From Streptomyces shenzhenensis (lineage in GTDB: Bacteria; Actinomycetota; Actinomycetes; Streptomycetales; Streptomycetaceae), in the NCBI RefSeq assembly GCF_003688995.1, contig NZ_PENI01000001.1, positions 496,001 through 560,000 of the forward strand: a stretch of 64,000 nucleotides of DNA, written 5' to 3'. Positions 39,669-48,835 of the stretch are shown here, in pieces. The notes beneath the pieces were generated by a model that made no database searches, was not told where the DNA came from, and worked only from the letters and a program-made list of their open reading frames with translations. Both the position numbers and the translations under genes were made by a program. Each line of letters opens with the position of its first letter. Within the stretch, counting starts at the first letter, position 1.

Positions 39669-41018
39669 ATGTACCGCAAAACCCAGATCTTCCAGGTCTC
39701 GACCCTGTACGGGGCGGCCACCCTGGCCGCGGCGCTCGACGCGGACCTGTTCGGACCGCACGACGGGGTCCGGCGCATCCTGCTCGTCTCCAACAACGCC
39801 GCGATACCGGAGACCGCGCTGCGCCTCGACGAGATGTACGGATACGAGCGCATCGCCCGCCGGTTCGACTCGGTGGTCAGCTGGAACGAGACCATCCGCC
39901 CCTACCACCCCAGTGTCTGGGGCCCGCGCAGCGAGGACACGGCGATCTGGCAGCGGGCGTTCCGGCTCGCCTGGGGCCTGGGCGCACGGGAACCGGTCGA
40001 GGTGGCGGTCGAGTCGATCCAGGTCAACCCGGGCCGTGCGCTGGCGGCGGTCTTCTCGGAAAGCGCCGTCCACGTGTACGCCGACGGTCTCATGAGCTAC
40101 GGACCGACCCGGGAGCGGCTGCCCCTGACCATCGGGCAGCGCATCCGGCGGCTGCTGCACCTGGACCTGATCCCCGGCCTGCGGCCGATGCTGCTGTCGG
40201 AGTTCGACGTCCGGCCCGAGATCGTCCCGGACGGGGCGTTCCGCGGTGTGCTCGACGAGATCGCGCGGGACGCCGCGGACGACCCGCGGCTGGCGTCCGT
40301 CCTGGAAGAGAAGCCGACGGCGGTGCTCCTCGGCCAGTACCTGGCGGCGATCAACATCCTGAGCCCGGAGGAGGAGGAAGACCTCCACGTCCGCATGCTC
40401 ACCGGGGCGGCGCGCGCCGGGCACCGGTCCGTGGTCTTCAAGCCCCACCCCACGGCCCCCGCCAGCTACTCGGCGGCGCTGAGCAAGGCGGCGGAGGATG
40501 CGGGCGTCCGGCTCACCGTGCTGAACTCGCCGCTGCTGGCGGAGACCCTGTACCAGCACTGCGCTCCCGGACTCGTCGTCGGCTGTTTCTCCACGGCGAT
40601 GACCACCGCCTCCGCCTACTACGACGTGCCCGTCGCCCGGGTCGGAACCGCGCTGGTGATGCGGCGTCTCAAGCCGTACCCGAACAGCAACCGCGTGCCG
40701 CTGGCCATCGTCGACCATCTGGTGCCCGACCTGGAGCGCGGGCAGAGCCCCGCCCTCGTCGGTACGGCACCCGAGACGCTGTCGCCCCTGGTCCGCGCCA
40801 TGGGTTTCTGCATGCAGCCCGAGATGTACGCGGACCTGCGGGAGCCGACGGTCGCCTGGCTGCAGAGCCATGCGGCCGACAGCCCCGACTACTACTTCCC
40901 CGAACTGCGCCTTGCCGAGCTGGGCCTTCCCGGCCACCCGCGGGCACGTGCGAAGGTCAGGGTGCACCAGGCCAAGAAGGTGGTGCGCAAGGCGGTACGG
41001 CGCGGCGCCCGGGGGTGA
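39669..41018 (+). CDS. Polysialyltransferase-family protein B
   Basis: A 449-residue paralogue of the polysialyltransferase-like protein at 33.6 kb, with the same ordered motifs: VYADGLMSYGPT (residue ~137), VFKPHPTAPA (~258) and VVGCFSTAMTTASA (~301). The strong match around these motifs and the same basic C-terminus (KKVVRKAVRRGARG) show a duplication of the whole GT2-transferase pair. The two copies probably make different linkages. Confidence 0.88.
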   Translation: MYRKTQIFQVSTLYGAATLAAALDADLFGPHDGVRRILLVSNNAAIPETALRLDEMYGYERIARRFDSVVSWNETIRPYHPSVWGPRSEDTAIWQRAFRLAWGLGAREPVEVAVESIQVNPGRALAAVFSESAVHVYADGLMSYGPTRERLPLTIGQRIRRLLHLDLIPGLRPMLLSEFDVRPEIVPDGAFRGVLDEIARDAADDPRLASVLEEKPTAVLLGQYLAAINILSPEEEEDLHVRMLTGAARAGHRSVVFKPHPTAPASYSAALSKAAEDAGVRLTVLNSPLLAETLYQHCAPGLVVGCFSTAMTTASAYYDVPVARVGTALVMRRLKPYPNSNRVPLAIVDHLVPDLERGQSPALVGTAPETLSPLVRAMGFCMQPEMYADLREPTVAWLQSHAADSPDYYFPELRLAELGLPGHPRARAKVRVHQAKKVVRKAVRRGARG

Positions 41019-41056
41019 CCGCACAGGTCCACCGCGGGTGAAGTGCCCATGAAAGC

Positions 41057-41096
41057 GGGGGCGCTCGGTCAGCCGTATTCCGGCGCCGGCGCCCCG
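41057..41096 (+). terminator. Possible terminator after the second transferase pair
   Basis: GGGGGCGC and GGCGCCCC arms enclose a long loop about 40-80 bases after the stop codon. The loop is long, so this is tentative. Confidence 0.35.
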
Positions 41097-41221
41097 GCAG
41101 CAGAACTCAATCGGTATCTCGGGATCCAACGACAGACCTCCGGCGCGGGAGACACCAGCCCGTCCCCAGCCGCGAGCCGTATCAGTTCCACTCGACGTCC
41201 GACGAATTGAGGTCTCCGGTC

Positions 41222-42148
41222 ATGAACAGCAGTTCCCTGCTCACCAGTTCAGCCTCCCGGCGCTTGCTGCGCCCGATAGCCGATCTCATCGACCAGCGCA
41301 TCGAGCGGCGGATCCGCTCGTCGGCGGCCCGGGACGCCGCGGAGCGGGAGAAGCTCCGTGACGCCGTCGAGTCGATGAAGCGCCGGCAGCTCACCGTCGA
41401 CCTGCTGCTCGACGAGCGTGGCCGCGGCCTCTCCCGGATCGTGAGCCCCGGTCCCCTGAACCGCCTGCAGTCGGAAGTCGCGGAGCTGGCCGGGAACAAG
41501 GAGGCCGCCGTCCGCAATGTCGCCACCGCGTTCCGGCTGCTGGTCGCGCTGGAGTCGCTGGGGGTCGGCCGGATCGCCGGCGGCACCATGAACATCTGCG
41601 GCAAGCTCGGGACGATTCCCCTGCTGGACCCGCCGAACGACGAGATCCTCGAGATCGGCACGCTCTACGGCATGTTCTCCGCGGGGCTGATCCGGATGAT
41701 GGAGCGCGACGGCCGCAGCCCGAGCGTGACCATCGTCGACCCGTTCGCCGGCGTGCAGGTCCAGCCCGGCAACCCCGAGCGCCCCGACCCCTCAGGCGCG
41801 CCGGTCGACGAACGCGCCGTCCGCACCAACCTCGCCCTGGCCGGCCCGGCGGGCGTGGCGGCCCGGATCCAGCGGGGCTACTCCGAGGACCCCGGCACCC
41901 GCGCGGCCGTCTCGGACCGCCGCTACGGCGTGATCGTCGTCGACGGCGACCACTCGGCCGAGGGCGTCGCCAAGGATCTCGCCTGGGCGGAGGAGATCGC
42001 CGCTCCGGGCGCGATCATCGTCCTCGACGACTTCGGCGACCCCAAGTGGCCGGGCATCAAGGAGGCGTTGGACAAGCACCTCACGGGCGACACCCGCTTC
42101 ACCTACCTCGGCAAGGCGTCGCTCTCGGCGTTCCTGCGGGCCTCCTGA
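41222..42148 (+). CDS. Class I SAM-dependent methyltransferase (Methyltransf_24-like)
   Basis: A 308-residue methyltransferase of the type with a long helical N-terminus (1-100, many Arg/Glu) and a SAM domain: motif I EILEIGTLYGMFSAGL (about residue 140), an acidic strand TIVDPFAG and IVVDGDHSAEGVAKDL with the conserved D-G-D-H, then IIVLDDFGD. Members with D-G-D-H are often O-methyltransferases of sugars. Placed directly after the polymer genes, it may O-methylate a sugar of the glycan (methylated galactose has been reported in such polymers); this is inference. GAGG lies 10 bases before the ATG. Confidence 0.85.
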   Translation: MNSSSLLTSSASRRLLRPIADLIDQRIERRIRSSAARDAAEREKLRDAVESMKRRQLTVDLLLDERGRGLSRIVSPGPLNRLQSEVAELAGNKEAAVRNVATAFRLLVALESLGVGRIAGGTMNICGKLGTIPLLDPPNDEILEIGTLYGMFSAGLIRMMERDGRSPSVTIVDPFAGVQVQPGNPERPDPSGAPVDERAVRTNLALAGPAGVAARIQRGYSEDPGTRAAVSDRRYGVIVVDGDHSAEGVAKDLAWAEEIAAPGAIIVLDDFGDPKWPGIKEALDKHLTGDTRFTYLGKASLSAFLRAS

Positions 42149-42302
42149 CGGCCGTCGGTCCTGTCCTCGCACCGCCCCTCGAACGTACGCCGCCCGTTTG
42201 CCCGTTGATTCGCCCAGGTGCGGGGTGCGCGCTCCGTCATCCCGGGGACAGCCATACGGCGAACCGAGATGTGCCGCGCCCATCGGGTAGGCGTGCAAGA
42301 CC

Positions 42303-43514
42303 ATGGCGTTCCCCTCTCCCTCTCTCGCCTCGTCCGGCCCCGTTCCCCTCACCCCCGCCCCCGCCCGCACGCCCCGGCCCGACCGCGCCGATCCCGGCGG
42401 TCGCCGGGATCGGCTGGCCGCCCTGGACGGGCTGCGGCTGCTGGCCGCGCTGATGGTCTGCCTGTACCACTTCGCCGGTCGCGGCGGCGACATCTCCCGG
42501 TCCTGGGGCCGGTCGCCGTCCCGGATCTTCCCGGATCTGTCCCAGGCGGCCGTCTACGGCTGTCTCGGCGTGCAGTTCTTCTTCGTCATCAGCGGCTTCG
42601 TGATCTGCATGAGCAGCTGGGGCCGCAGCCCGGGGGACTTCTTCCGGTCCCGCGTCGCCCGTCTCTACCCGGCGTACTGGGCGGCCGTGCTCCTGGTCGC
42701 CGGTGCCGCCTTCGTCCTGCCCACCGTCCTGCAGCCGCTGCGGCTCGACCAGATCCTGGTCAACCTGACGATGTTCCAGATGCCGACGGGCGTGCCCCGG
42801 GTGCTGGGCGTGTGCTGGACGCTGTGGGCCGAGGTCCGCTTCTACGCCCTGTTCGCGCTGTGCGTGGTGCTGCGGGGCGTCACCTACCGCCGGCTGGTGC
42901 TGTTCTGCTGCGTGTGGACGCTGGCCGCGGTGGTCTGCAAGGGCGCGGGCAACGAGCTGACCGCTCAGCTGGTCATGCCGGAGCACGCGCCGTTCTTCGT
43001 CGGCGGGCTCGCGCTGTACCTGATCCACCGCTGCGGCGGGAACCCGACCCTGTGGGGCATCGTGTGCGTCTCCTGGCTGCTCGGCCAGGAGACCGTGACG
43101 ACCGGGCTGTGGCGTCCGGGCGCCGTCGGCGACTTCCACCGCAACCCGTACCTGATCCTGCTGCTGCTCACGCTCGGCTTCGCCGCGGTGGCGGCCGTGG
43201 CGCTGGGCTGGACGCGATGGGCCTCGTGGCCCTGGCTGACCACGGCCGGCGCTCTGACGTACCCCTTCTATCTGGTCCATGAGCACCTGGGCTGGTGTGT
43301 CATCCGGGTCCTGCACCGCGGCCTCGGCCTGCCGCCGTGGCCGACGCTCGCGGTCACGGTGCTCGGGATGCTGGGCCTCGCCTGGCTGATCCACCGCTGT
43401 GTGGAGCGCCCCCTCGGACCACGGCTCAAGAAGGGGGGCACCGCCCGCAGCGACGCTCGACCGCTGCCGTACCGCACCTCGCTGCCCGTGATCACGAGCG
43501 CCGGCCCCTCCTGA
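42303..43514 (+). CDS. Acyltransferase family 3 (OafA/YrhL-like) membrane protein
   Basis: A 403-residue integral membrane O-acyltransferase. After a 35-residue Pro-rich cytosolic leader come about ten transmembrane helices, with R-x10-H in RLAALDGLRLLAALMVCLYHF, GVQFFFVISGFVI and SRVARLYPAYW, all typical of the acyl_transf_3 family. It would acetylate a surface or lipid-linked sugar. Its place at the end of the glycan cluster suggests modification of that polymer. The convergent LysE gene starts 33 bases beyond its stop. Confidence 0.88.
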   Translation: MAFPSPSLASSGPVPLTPAPARTPRPDRADPGGRRDRLAALDGLRLLAALMVCLYHFAGRGGDISRSWGRSPSRIFPDLSQAAVYGCLGVQFFFVISGFVICMSSWGRSPGDFFRSRVARLYPAYWAAVLLVAGAAFVLPTVLQPLRLDQILVNLTMFQMPTGVPRVLGVCWTLWAEVRFYALFALCVVLRGVTYRRLVLFCCVWTLAAVVCKGAGNELTAQLVMPEHAPFFVGGLALYLIHRCGGNPTLWGIVCVSWLLGQETVTTGLWRPGAVGDFHRNPYLILLLLTLGFAAVAAVALGWTRWASWPWLTTAGALTYPFYLVHEHLGWCVIRVLHRGLGLPPWPTLAVTVLGMLGLAWLIHRCVERPLGPRLKKGGTARSDARPLPYRTSLPVITSAGPS

Positions 43515-43547
43515 CCGTGGGCGGCCGGGTCCGGGGCGCGCGCCCGG

Positions 43548-44228
43548 CTAACTGCTCGCCAGGGACAGCTTCACCGCGAAGCCGAGGAACAGCGCACCCG
43601 CTGCCGAGGTCGCCGTCGCCGAGAGCCGCTTGCGGCGGCGGAAGGCGGCCGACAGCTTCGTGCCACCGAATATCAGGGCGCTGAGGTAGAGGAAGCTGGC
43701 CAGCTGGGCGAAGGCGCCGAGGACAACAAAGGACAGGGCCGGGTAGGCGTAGCCCGGGTCGACGAACTGGACGAAGAAGGCGACGAAGAACAGGATCGCC
43801 TTCGGGTTGAACAGGCTGACGACCAGGGCGCGGCGGAACGGCCGCTCCCCGGCGGCCGGGGCCGGCGCCGTCTCCGCCGCTGCCTGTTCCCGCCGGGCCC
43901 GCCACATGCCCCACGCGGCCCGCAGCATGCCGACCGCCAGCCAGGTCAGATAGCCGGCGCCCGCGTACTTCACGATGCCGAAGAGCACGGCGTTCGCCTT
44001 GAGCAGCGAGGCGACCCCCGCCGCGGACAGCGTCATCAGCACGGTGTCCCCGCACCACACCCCGGCCGCGGCGGTGTACCCCGCCCGGATCCCGCGGCGG
44101 GCGGCCACCGAGAGCACGTACAGGGAGTTGGGGCCGGGCAGCAGGACGATCAGGACAAGGCCCGCCAGATAGGTGGGGAGGTCGATGACACCGAACATGA
44201 AAAGGAGTGTCGCACGGAGGTACGACAT
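43548..44228 (-). CDS. LysE/RhtB-family amino acid exporter
   Basis: A 226-residue inner-membrane exporter of the LysE/LeuE family with six hydrophobic segments; conserved starts are LPGPNSLYVLSVAARRG (motif G-P-x-x) and PFRRALVVSLFNPKAILFFVAFF in the middle. It exports amino acids or similar metabolites; the substrate is unknown. ATG of MSYLRATLLF is selected because GGAGG stands a few bases upstream, whereas the ATG of MFGVID has no ribosome site. Located 35 bases after the mutase gene stop on the same strand, so probably co-transcribed. Confidence 0.9.
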   Translation of the reverse strand: MSYLRATLLFMFGVIDLPTYLAGLVLIVLLPGPNSLYVLSVAARRGIRAGYTAAAGVWCGDTVLMTLSAAGVASLLKANAVLFGIVKYAGAGYLTWLAVGMLRAAWGMWRARREQAAAETAPAPAAGERPFRRALVVSLFNPKAILFFVAFFVQFVDPGYAYPALSFVVLGAFAQLASFLYLSALIFGGTKLSAAFRRRKRLSATATSAAGALFLGFAVKLSLASS

Positions 44229-44263
44229 TTCCTCCCCCCGGTCGGCCGCCGGTCCGGCATGGC

Positions 44264-45844
44264 TCAAAAGGTGTCCGACGGGACGTAGGTGCCCCACACC
44301 TCCCGCAGCGCGCCGCACACCTCGCCGACCGTCGCCCGGGCCCGCAGCGCCTCCTTCATCGGGTACAGGACGTTGTCCTCGCCCTCGGCCGCCTTCCGCA
44401 GCGCGGCCAGCGCCGAGTCCACCGCGCCGCGGTCCCGCCCGGCCCGGAGCGCCGCGAGCCGCTCGGCCTGCCGCGCCTCGATGGCGGGGTCGACGCGGAG
44501 TGGTTCGTAGGGTTCCTCCTCGTCGAGCTGGAACCGGTTGACGCCGACGACGACCCGGTCGCCGGCATCGGTCTCCTGGGCGATGCGGTAGGCGTTGCGT
44601 TCGATCTCGCCCTTCTGGAAGCCGCGTTCGATGGCCGCGACCGCGCCGCCCAGGTCCTCGACCTTCCGCATCAGGTCCAGGGTGGCGGCCTCCAGGTCGT
44701 CGGTGAGCCGCTCGACGGCGTACGAGCCGGCGAGGGGGTCGACGGTCGCGGTCACGTCCGTCTCGTAGGCCAGTACCTGCTGGGTGCGCAGGGCCAGGCG
44801 GGCGGACTTGTCGGTGGGCAGGGCGATGGCCTCGTCGAAGGCGTTGGTGTGCAGCGACTGGGTGCCGCCCAGCACGGCGGCCAGTGCCTGGACGGCGACC
44901 CGGACCAGGTTGACCTCCGGCTGCTGCGCGGTCAGCTGCACCCCGGCCGTCTGGGTGTGGAAGCGCAGCATCCACGACCGGGGGTCCCGGGCGCCGAAGT
45001 CCTCCTTCATCACCCGCGCCCAGATCCGCCGCGCGGCCCGGAACTTGGCGGCCTCCTCCAGCAGCGTGGTCCGGGCGACGAAGAAGAACGACAGGCGTGG
45101 CGCGAAGTCGTCGACGTCCATGCCGGACGCGACCGCGGCCCGTACGTACTCGATGCCGTCGGCCAGCGTGAAGGCGATCTCCTGCGCGGGTGAGGCGCCG
45201 GCCTCGGCCATGTGGTAGCCGGAGATCGAGATGGTGTTCCACTTCGGCAGCCCGGCCCGGCAGTAGCGGAAGATGTCCGCGGTAAGCCGCAGCGACGGCT
45301 TGGGCGGGAAGATGTACGTGCCCCGCGCGATGTACTCCTTGAGCACGTCGTTCTGGACCGTGCCGGTCAGCCGGTCGGCGCTGACCCCCTGTTCCTCGGC
45401 CACCAGCTGGTACAGCAGCAACAGCAGGGCCGCCGGGGCGTTGATCGTCATCGAGGTGGAGACCTCGTCCAGCGGGATCCCGCCGAACAGGACCCGCATG
45501 TCGTCGATCGAGTCGATGGCCACCCCGACCTTGCCGACCTCGCCGTGCGCGATCGGCGCGTCGGAGTCGTGGCCCATCTGGGTGGGCAGGTCGAAGGCGA
45601 CGGACAGGCCCGTGGTGCCGTGCGCGATCAGCTGCCGGTAGCGGGCGTTGGACTCGGCCGCCGTGCCGAAGCCGGCGTACTGGCGCATCGTCCAGGGACG
45701 CCCGGTGTACATCGTCGGGTATACGCCCCGGGTGAACGGGTACGCGCCGGGTTCGCCCAGCTCGACGGCCGGGTCCCAGCCCGCCTGAGCGGCGGGCCCG
45801 TAGACCGGCTCGATGGGCAGTCCGGACTCCGACTCACGCGCCAT
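44264..45844 (-). CDS. Methylmalonyl-CoA mutase-like large subunit without B12 domain
   Basis: A 526-residue TIM-barrel acyl-CoA mutase. [18 protein letters not shown] places a Tyr where methylmalonyl-CoA mutase has its Y89, and [14 protein letters not shown] places an Arg at the R207 position that holds the substrate carboxylate; [11 protein letters not shown] carries the catalytic His. These favour methylmalonyl- over isobutyryl-CoA as substrate (IcmA has Phe and Gln at those sites). The C-terminal cobalamin-binding domain (D-x-H-x2-G) is absent, so a separate small subunit is needed and is not in the window. GGAGG precedes the ATG. Confidence 0.9.
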   Translation of the reverse strand: MARESESGLPIEPVYGPAAQAGWDPAVELGEPGAYPFTRGVYPTMYTGRPWTMRQYAGFGTAAESNARYRQLIAHGTTGLSVAFDLPTQMGHDSDAPIAHGEVGKVGVAIDSIDDMRVLFGGIPLDEVSTSMTINAPAALLLLLYQLVAEEQGVSADRLTGTVQNDVLKEYIARGTYIFPPKPSLRLTADIFRYCRAGLPKWNTISISGYHMAEAGASPAQEIAFTLADGIEYVRAAVASGMDVDDFAPRLSFFFVARTTLLEEAAKFRAARRIWARVMKEDFGARDPRSWMLRFHTQTAGVQLTAQQPEVNLVRVAVQALAAVLGGTQSLHTNAFDEAIALPTDKSARLALRTQQVLAYETDVTATVDPLAGSYAVERLTDDLEAATLDLMRKVEDLGGAVAAIERGFQKGEIERNAYRIAQETDAGDRVVVGVNRFQLDEEEPYEPLRVDPAIEARQAERLAALRAGRDRGAVDSALAALRKAAEGEDNVLYPMKEALRARATVGEVCGALREVWGTYVPSDTF

Positions 45845-45924
45845 GGGGTGCCTCCGCGGTACGTCGCCTACTCCCCACCATGCCTCCTAGTTCGACGGCG
45901 GTCACCCGGGGAAACATCCCAGGC

Positions 45925-46782
45925 ATGAGGCTCAGGGGGATCGAACGGATCGCTGGGCGGCCCGCCGCCGCGCTCGCCTCGGCCGCCGCGCTCACCGTGC
46001 TCGCCGCGCTCTGCGGGTGCACCGTGCAGCCCGCGGACGCGGACGGGAAGAACCGCTCGCCGGTGCACATCCGGCTGCCCGGCACCCGGCCGGCCGACCG
46101 GCCCGCGCCCGGCGGCGGCCCGACGACGGCCCGGCCCGCGCCCGCGGCGCCCCGCGTCCTGTGGTCCCGCGGCGACACCGGACCGGAGGTGCGCGAACTG
46201 CAGGCCCGGCTGCGCCAGGTCGCCTGGCTCCTCGACGGTCCGACGGGGACGTACGACGACCTGACGGAGGAGGCGGTCAAGGGCTTCCAGGGCAAGCGCG
46301 GGCTGTCGCGGACCGGGCGGACGGACACGGTCACCTGGCAGCGGCTGCTCGGCATGACGCACCGGCCGGGCACCTGGGACCTGTATCTGATGGGCGGTCA
46401 GCCGGCCGCCGCGCCCGACCCGCGCTGTCTGACCGGCCGGGTGCTGTGCATCGACAAGACCAGCAGGACACTGCGCTGGATGATCGACGGGCGCACGGTG
46501 TCGACGATGGCGGTGCGGTTCGGCTCGCAGTACACCCCGACCCGCGAGGGTGTGTTCCACATCTACTGGAAGTCACGGCACCATGTGTCGACGCTCTACG
46601 ACTCCCCCATGCCGTACGCCATGTTCTTCAGCGGCGGCCAAGCGGTGCACTACTCGTACGACTTCGCGGCCCGGGGCTACGCGGGCGGCTCGCACGGCTG
46701 TGTCAACGTGCGTGACGAGGCGGCCGTCGCGTCGCTGTTCGCGCAGGTGCGGACGGGCGACAAGGTCGTCGTCTCCTGGTGA
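45925..46782 (+). CDS. L,D-transpeptidase lipoprotein with peptidoglycan-binding domain
   Basis: A 285-residue exported protein. The signal peptide ends at LCGC (lipobox-like, Cys about 31). After a Pro/Arg-rich linker, residues 85-150 are a PG_binding_1 domain (DTGPEVRELQARLRQ ... VKGFQGKRGLS), and residues 165-285 a YkuD L,D-transpeptidase domain with the catalytic motif SHGCVNVRD (Cys about 260) preceded by H-Y-S-Y-D. It cross-links peptidoglycan through mDAP residues. ATG of MRLRGIERI is chosen so that the signal peptide is N-terminal. Confidence 0.9.
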   Translation: MRLRGIERIAGRPAAALASAAALTVLAALCGCTVQPADADGKNRSPVHIRLPGTRPADRPAPGGGPTTARPAPAAPRVLWSRGDTGPEVRELQARLRQVAWLLDGPTGTYDDLTEEAVKGFQGKRGLSRTGRTDTVTWQRLLGMTHRPGTWDLYLMGGQPAAAPDPRCLTGRVLCIDKTSRTLRWMIDGRTVSTMAVRFGSQYTPTREGVFHIYWKSRHHVSTLYDSPMPYAMFFSGGQAVHYSYDFAARGYAGGSHGCVNVRDEAAVASLFAQVRTGDKVVVSW

Positions 46783-46821
46783 GGCGCCCCTCGCCGGGGC
46801 GGCTCCGCTCGCCGGAGACGG

Positions 46822-46860
46822 GGCGCGGGCGGGACCGGGGGAACGGATCCCGCCCGCGCC
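46822..46860. terminator. Terminator after the L,D-transpeptidase gene
   Basis: A perfect 13-base stem (GGCGCGGGCGGGA and its complement) with a 13-base loop, 40 bases past the stop. The remaining sequence up to 47027 shows nothing else. Confidence 0.85.
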
Positions 46861-47027
46861 GAGGTGCACGAGCCCTGGGTACGGGGGGAACCCCGGCTCG
46901 GTGCGACGGCCGATGACCAGTCGGCTCGTTCTGTACTGCGTCACCGTCGCCGAAAGTGTCACACCCGGCTCGCCGGCCCGTTCCCGCGCCGCGAAGACGC
47001 AGGTCGAAGCGGAGGGCCGGGGCTGGG

Positions 47028-48173
47028 TCAGAGCGCGGTGTACGTCGGGCTCGGCGAGGAGCCCGGGGACCGGGCGGGGCTGCCGGACCGCTGCGGGGCG
47101 AAAGCGGACGGGACGGACACGGCGCCGCCGTCCTGACGGTGGTCGTTGCCGCGGCCCCGGTCCGAGTCACCGTCGTCGTCACCGCGGTGGCGGCCGTGGT
47201 TGCCGTGGTGACCGTGACCGGCCCGGTCACCCTGGTCGTCCTGATCGCCCTGATCGTCCTGGCCGGCCTTGTCCCCGCTGCCGCCGTTACCGCCGTTACC
47301 GCCGTCGCCGTCGCCTCCGTTCGCTTTTCCGCCCGCGGCACCCCGGGTGCCGCCCGTGCTCGCCAGGACGCCCTTGCAGTACGTCCATACGCGCGTGGGG
47401 CCGCCCGCCGCCTGCTCCAGGAGGCGCTCGCGGCCGCGGCCGAGTTCCTTGCCGTCCCGGAGGTCACGGCAGGCCGCGGATGCGCCCGGCCACGGCCCGG
47501 GGGCGCGCCCGCGGGAGCCGGTGGAACCGGTGGCGCCGCCCGGGGCCGGATCGGTGCCGGTCCGCTCGTGCGCGGAGCCGGTGGCGGGACCGCCGCTCGC
47601 GGGGGCGCTCGGCGCCGGCGGGCCCGACGTACCGCCCTGTGCGGCGTCCGCGGAGGGTGAGGCGAGCGGGAGTTCGGGGGTCCCGGCGGCGGTGACGGAG
47701 GCGGCGGGCCCGGGAACGTTGTCACCGAAGGGCACCGGGAGGACTCCGGTGCCTGCGGCCACCGCGACTCCGCCGACCGTGCCCACGGCCAGCGCGGCGG
47801 CGAGCGCCAGCCGCGCGGGGCGGGCCCAGCGGGGACGGCCGCGGGCGGGGGCCGGACGGCCGCCGAGGCGGACAAGGCCCGCGTCGGACGGCCGGGACGC
47901 CGCCCCGGTGCGTCGCGCCTGCGAACCGTCGCCGTGCGCCACGGCGGTCTGCTCGGCAGCGGCCTCGCGGGCCTTGCGGAAGGCCGCCAGCGCACCCTCC
48001 TCACCGGGGAGTTCGACCCCGGCCGGGGTGGCCTCGACGGACAGCGCGCCCAGTGTCCTGGCGAGTCGTTCGGCCTGACCGCGGGCGGACGCGTCGACGG
48101 CTTCGAGTGACTCACCGCGCAGCAGACGTTCCGCCGTTTCCCGGTTCAGCCACTTGTACTGCTCGTCGGCCAT
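47028..48173 (-). CDS. Membrane partner (putative anti-sigma factor) of the ECF sigma factor, copy 1
   Basis: A 381-residue single-pass membrane protein. The cytosolic N-terminus holds a helix with AFRKAREAAAEQ; a transmembrane helix (about 120-145, ARLALAAALAVGTVGG) follows; the outside has a Pro/Ser/Gly linker, a ~40-residue domain flanked by two Cys (ACRDLRDGKELGRGR ... RVWTYCKG) and a Gly/Asp/His low-complexity tail. No H-x3-C-x2-C zinc motif of classical anti-sigma factors. It overlaps the sigma gene stop (TGATG) with AAGGA suitably spaced, so it is the co-translated regulator by position. Same plan as the protein at 49.2 kb. Confidence 0.7.
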   Translation of the reverse strand: MADEQYKWLNRETAERLLRGESLEAVDASARGQAERLARTLGALSVEATPAGVELPGEEGALAAFRKAREAAAEQTAVAHGDGSQARRTGAASRPSDAGLVRLGGRPAPARGRPRWARPARLALAAALAVGTVGGVAVAAGTGVLPVPFGDNVPGPAASVTAAGTPELPLASPSADAAQGGTSGPPAPSAPASGGPATGSAHERTGTDPAPGGATGSTGSRGRAPGPWPGASAACRDLRDGKELGRGRERLLEQAAGGPTRVWTYCKGVLASTGGTRGAAGGKANGGDGDGGNGGNGGSGDKAGQDDQGDQDDQGDRAGHGHHGNHGRHRGDDDGDSDRGRGNDHRQDGGAVSVPSAFAPQRSGSPARSPGSSPSPTYTAL

Positions 48174-48835
48174 CACATGTCCTTCTGCGTCCGCGAACGC
48201 GTATGCGTCACAGTGGCGGACGTCACGGCACGGCCACGCGGTTCTCGCTGGGCCGGCAGGCCGCCGAGCCCGTCGGCCGATTCCGGATCCTCGGCGAGCA
48301 GCTCGGCGAGCCGTTTCAGACCGCGGTGCGCGGCGGTGCGGACGGCGCCCGCCCGCTTGCCGAGCGTCTCGGCGGCGGTCTTGGCGTCGAGTCCGACGAC
48401 CACGCGCAGCACGACCGCCTCGGCCTGGTCCTGCGGGAGCCGCGCGATGAGCGAGAGGGCGCTGTCGGTGGCCAGGGCCTCGATGGCCTCGCCCGCGGTG
48501 TCGGACTCGGCGGCCCGGGCGGTCAGTTCGGTCTCGTCGCCGCCTATCACGGGGCGGCGGCCCCGCATGCGTATGTGGTCGAGGGCGCGGTTGCGGGCGA
48601 TACGGGCGGCCCAGCCGCGGAAGCGGTCCGCGTCACCGCTGAAGCGTTCGAGGTCGCGGGCTATCTGCAGCCAGGCCTCGGACGCGACGTCCTCGGCGTC
48701 CGGATCCCCGACCAGCGTCCGTACGTACCCCAGCAGCCGCGGATGCACCGCGCGGTAGACGGTCCGGAACGCGGTCTCGTCCCCGTCCTGTGCCGCGCGC
48801 ACCGCGGCGGTCAACTCCGCGTCGTCCCCCAGCAC
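48173..48835 (-). CDS. ECF RNA polymerase sigma factor, copy 1
   Basis: A 220-residue ECF sigma factor: region 2 at about residues 20-90 (ETAFRTVYRAVHPRLLGYVRTLV ... EDVASEAWLQIARDL and FRGWAARIARNRALDHIR), region 4 at about 130-185 (LPQDQAEAVVLRVVVGLDAKTAAETLGKRAGAVRTAAHRGL). The V-V-G-L-D-x-x-x-A-A segment is typical of a streptomycete subgroup. GTG start with GAAGG about 9 bases before it. Coupled to the membrane protein downstream; a second homologous pair follows it on the same strand upstream. Confidence 0.92.
   Translation of the reverse strand: MLGDDAELTAAVRAAQDGDETAFRTVYRAVHPRLLGYVRTLVGDPDAEDVASEAWLQIARDLERFSGDADRFRGWAARIARNRALDHIRMRGRRPVIGGDETELTARAAESDTAGEAIEALATDSALSLIARLPQDQAEAVVLRVVVGLDAKTAAETLGKRAGAVRTAAHRGLKRLAELLAEDPESADGLGGLPAQREPRGRAVTSATVTHTRSRTQKDM

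Noticed and set aside
38646..41129. 827-codon minus-strand frame over the second GT2/transferase pair
   Set aside because: Shadow of the real genes on the plus strand, with no ribosome site or domain.
45845..45924. Possible cobalamin riboswitch before the mutase gene
   Set aside because: The leader is under 80 bases, far too short, and has no recognisable B12-box.
47269..48078. Plus-strand frame opposite the first sigma partner
   Set aside because: Low-complexity Pro/Arg translation caused by the repetitive Gly/Asp codons of the real gene on the minus strand.
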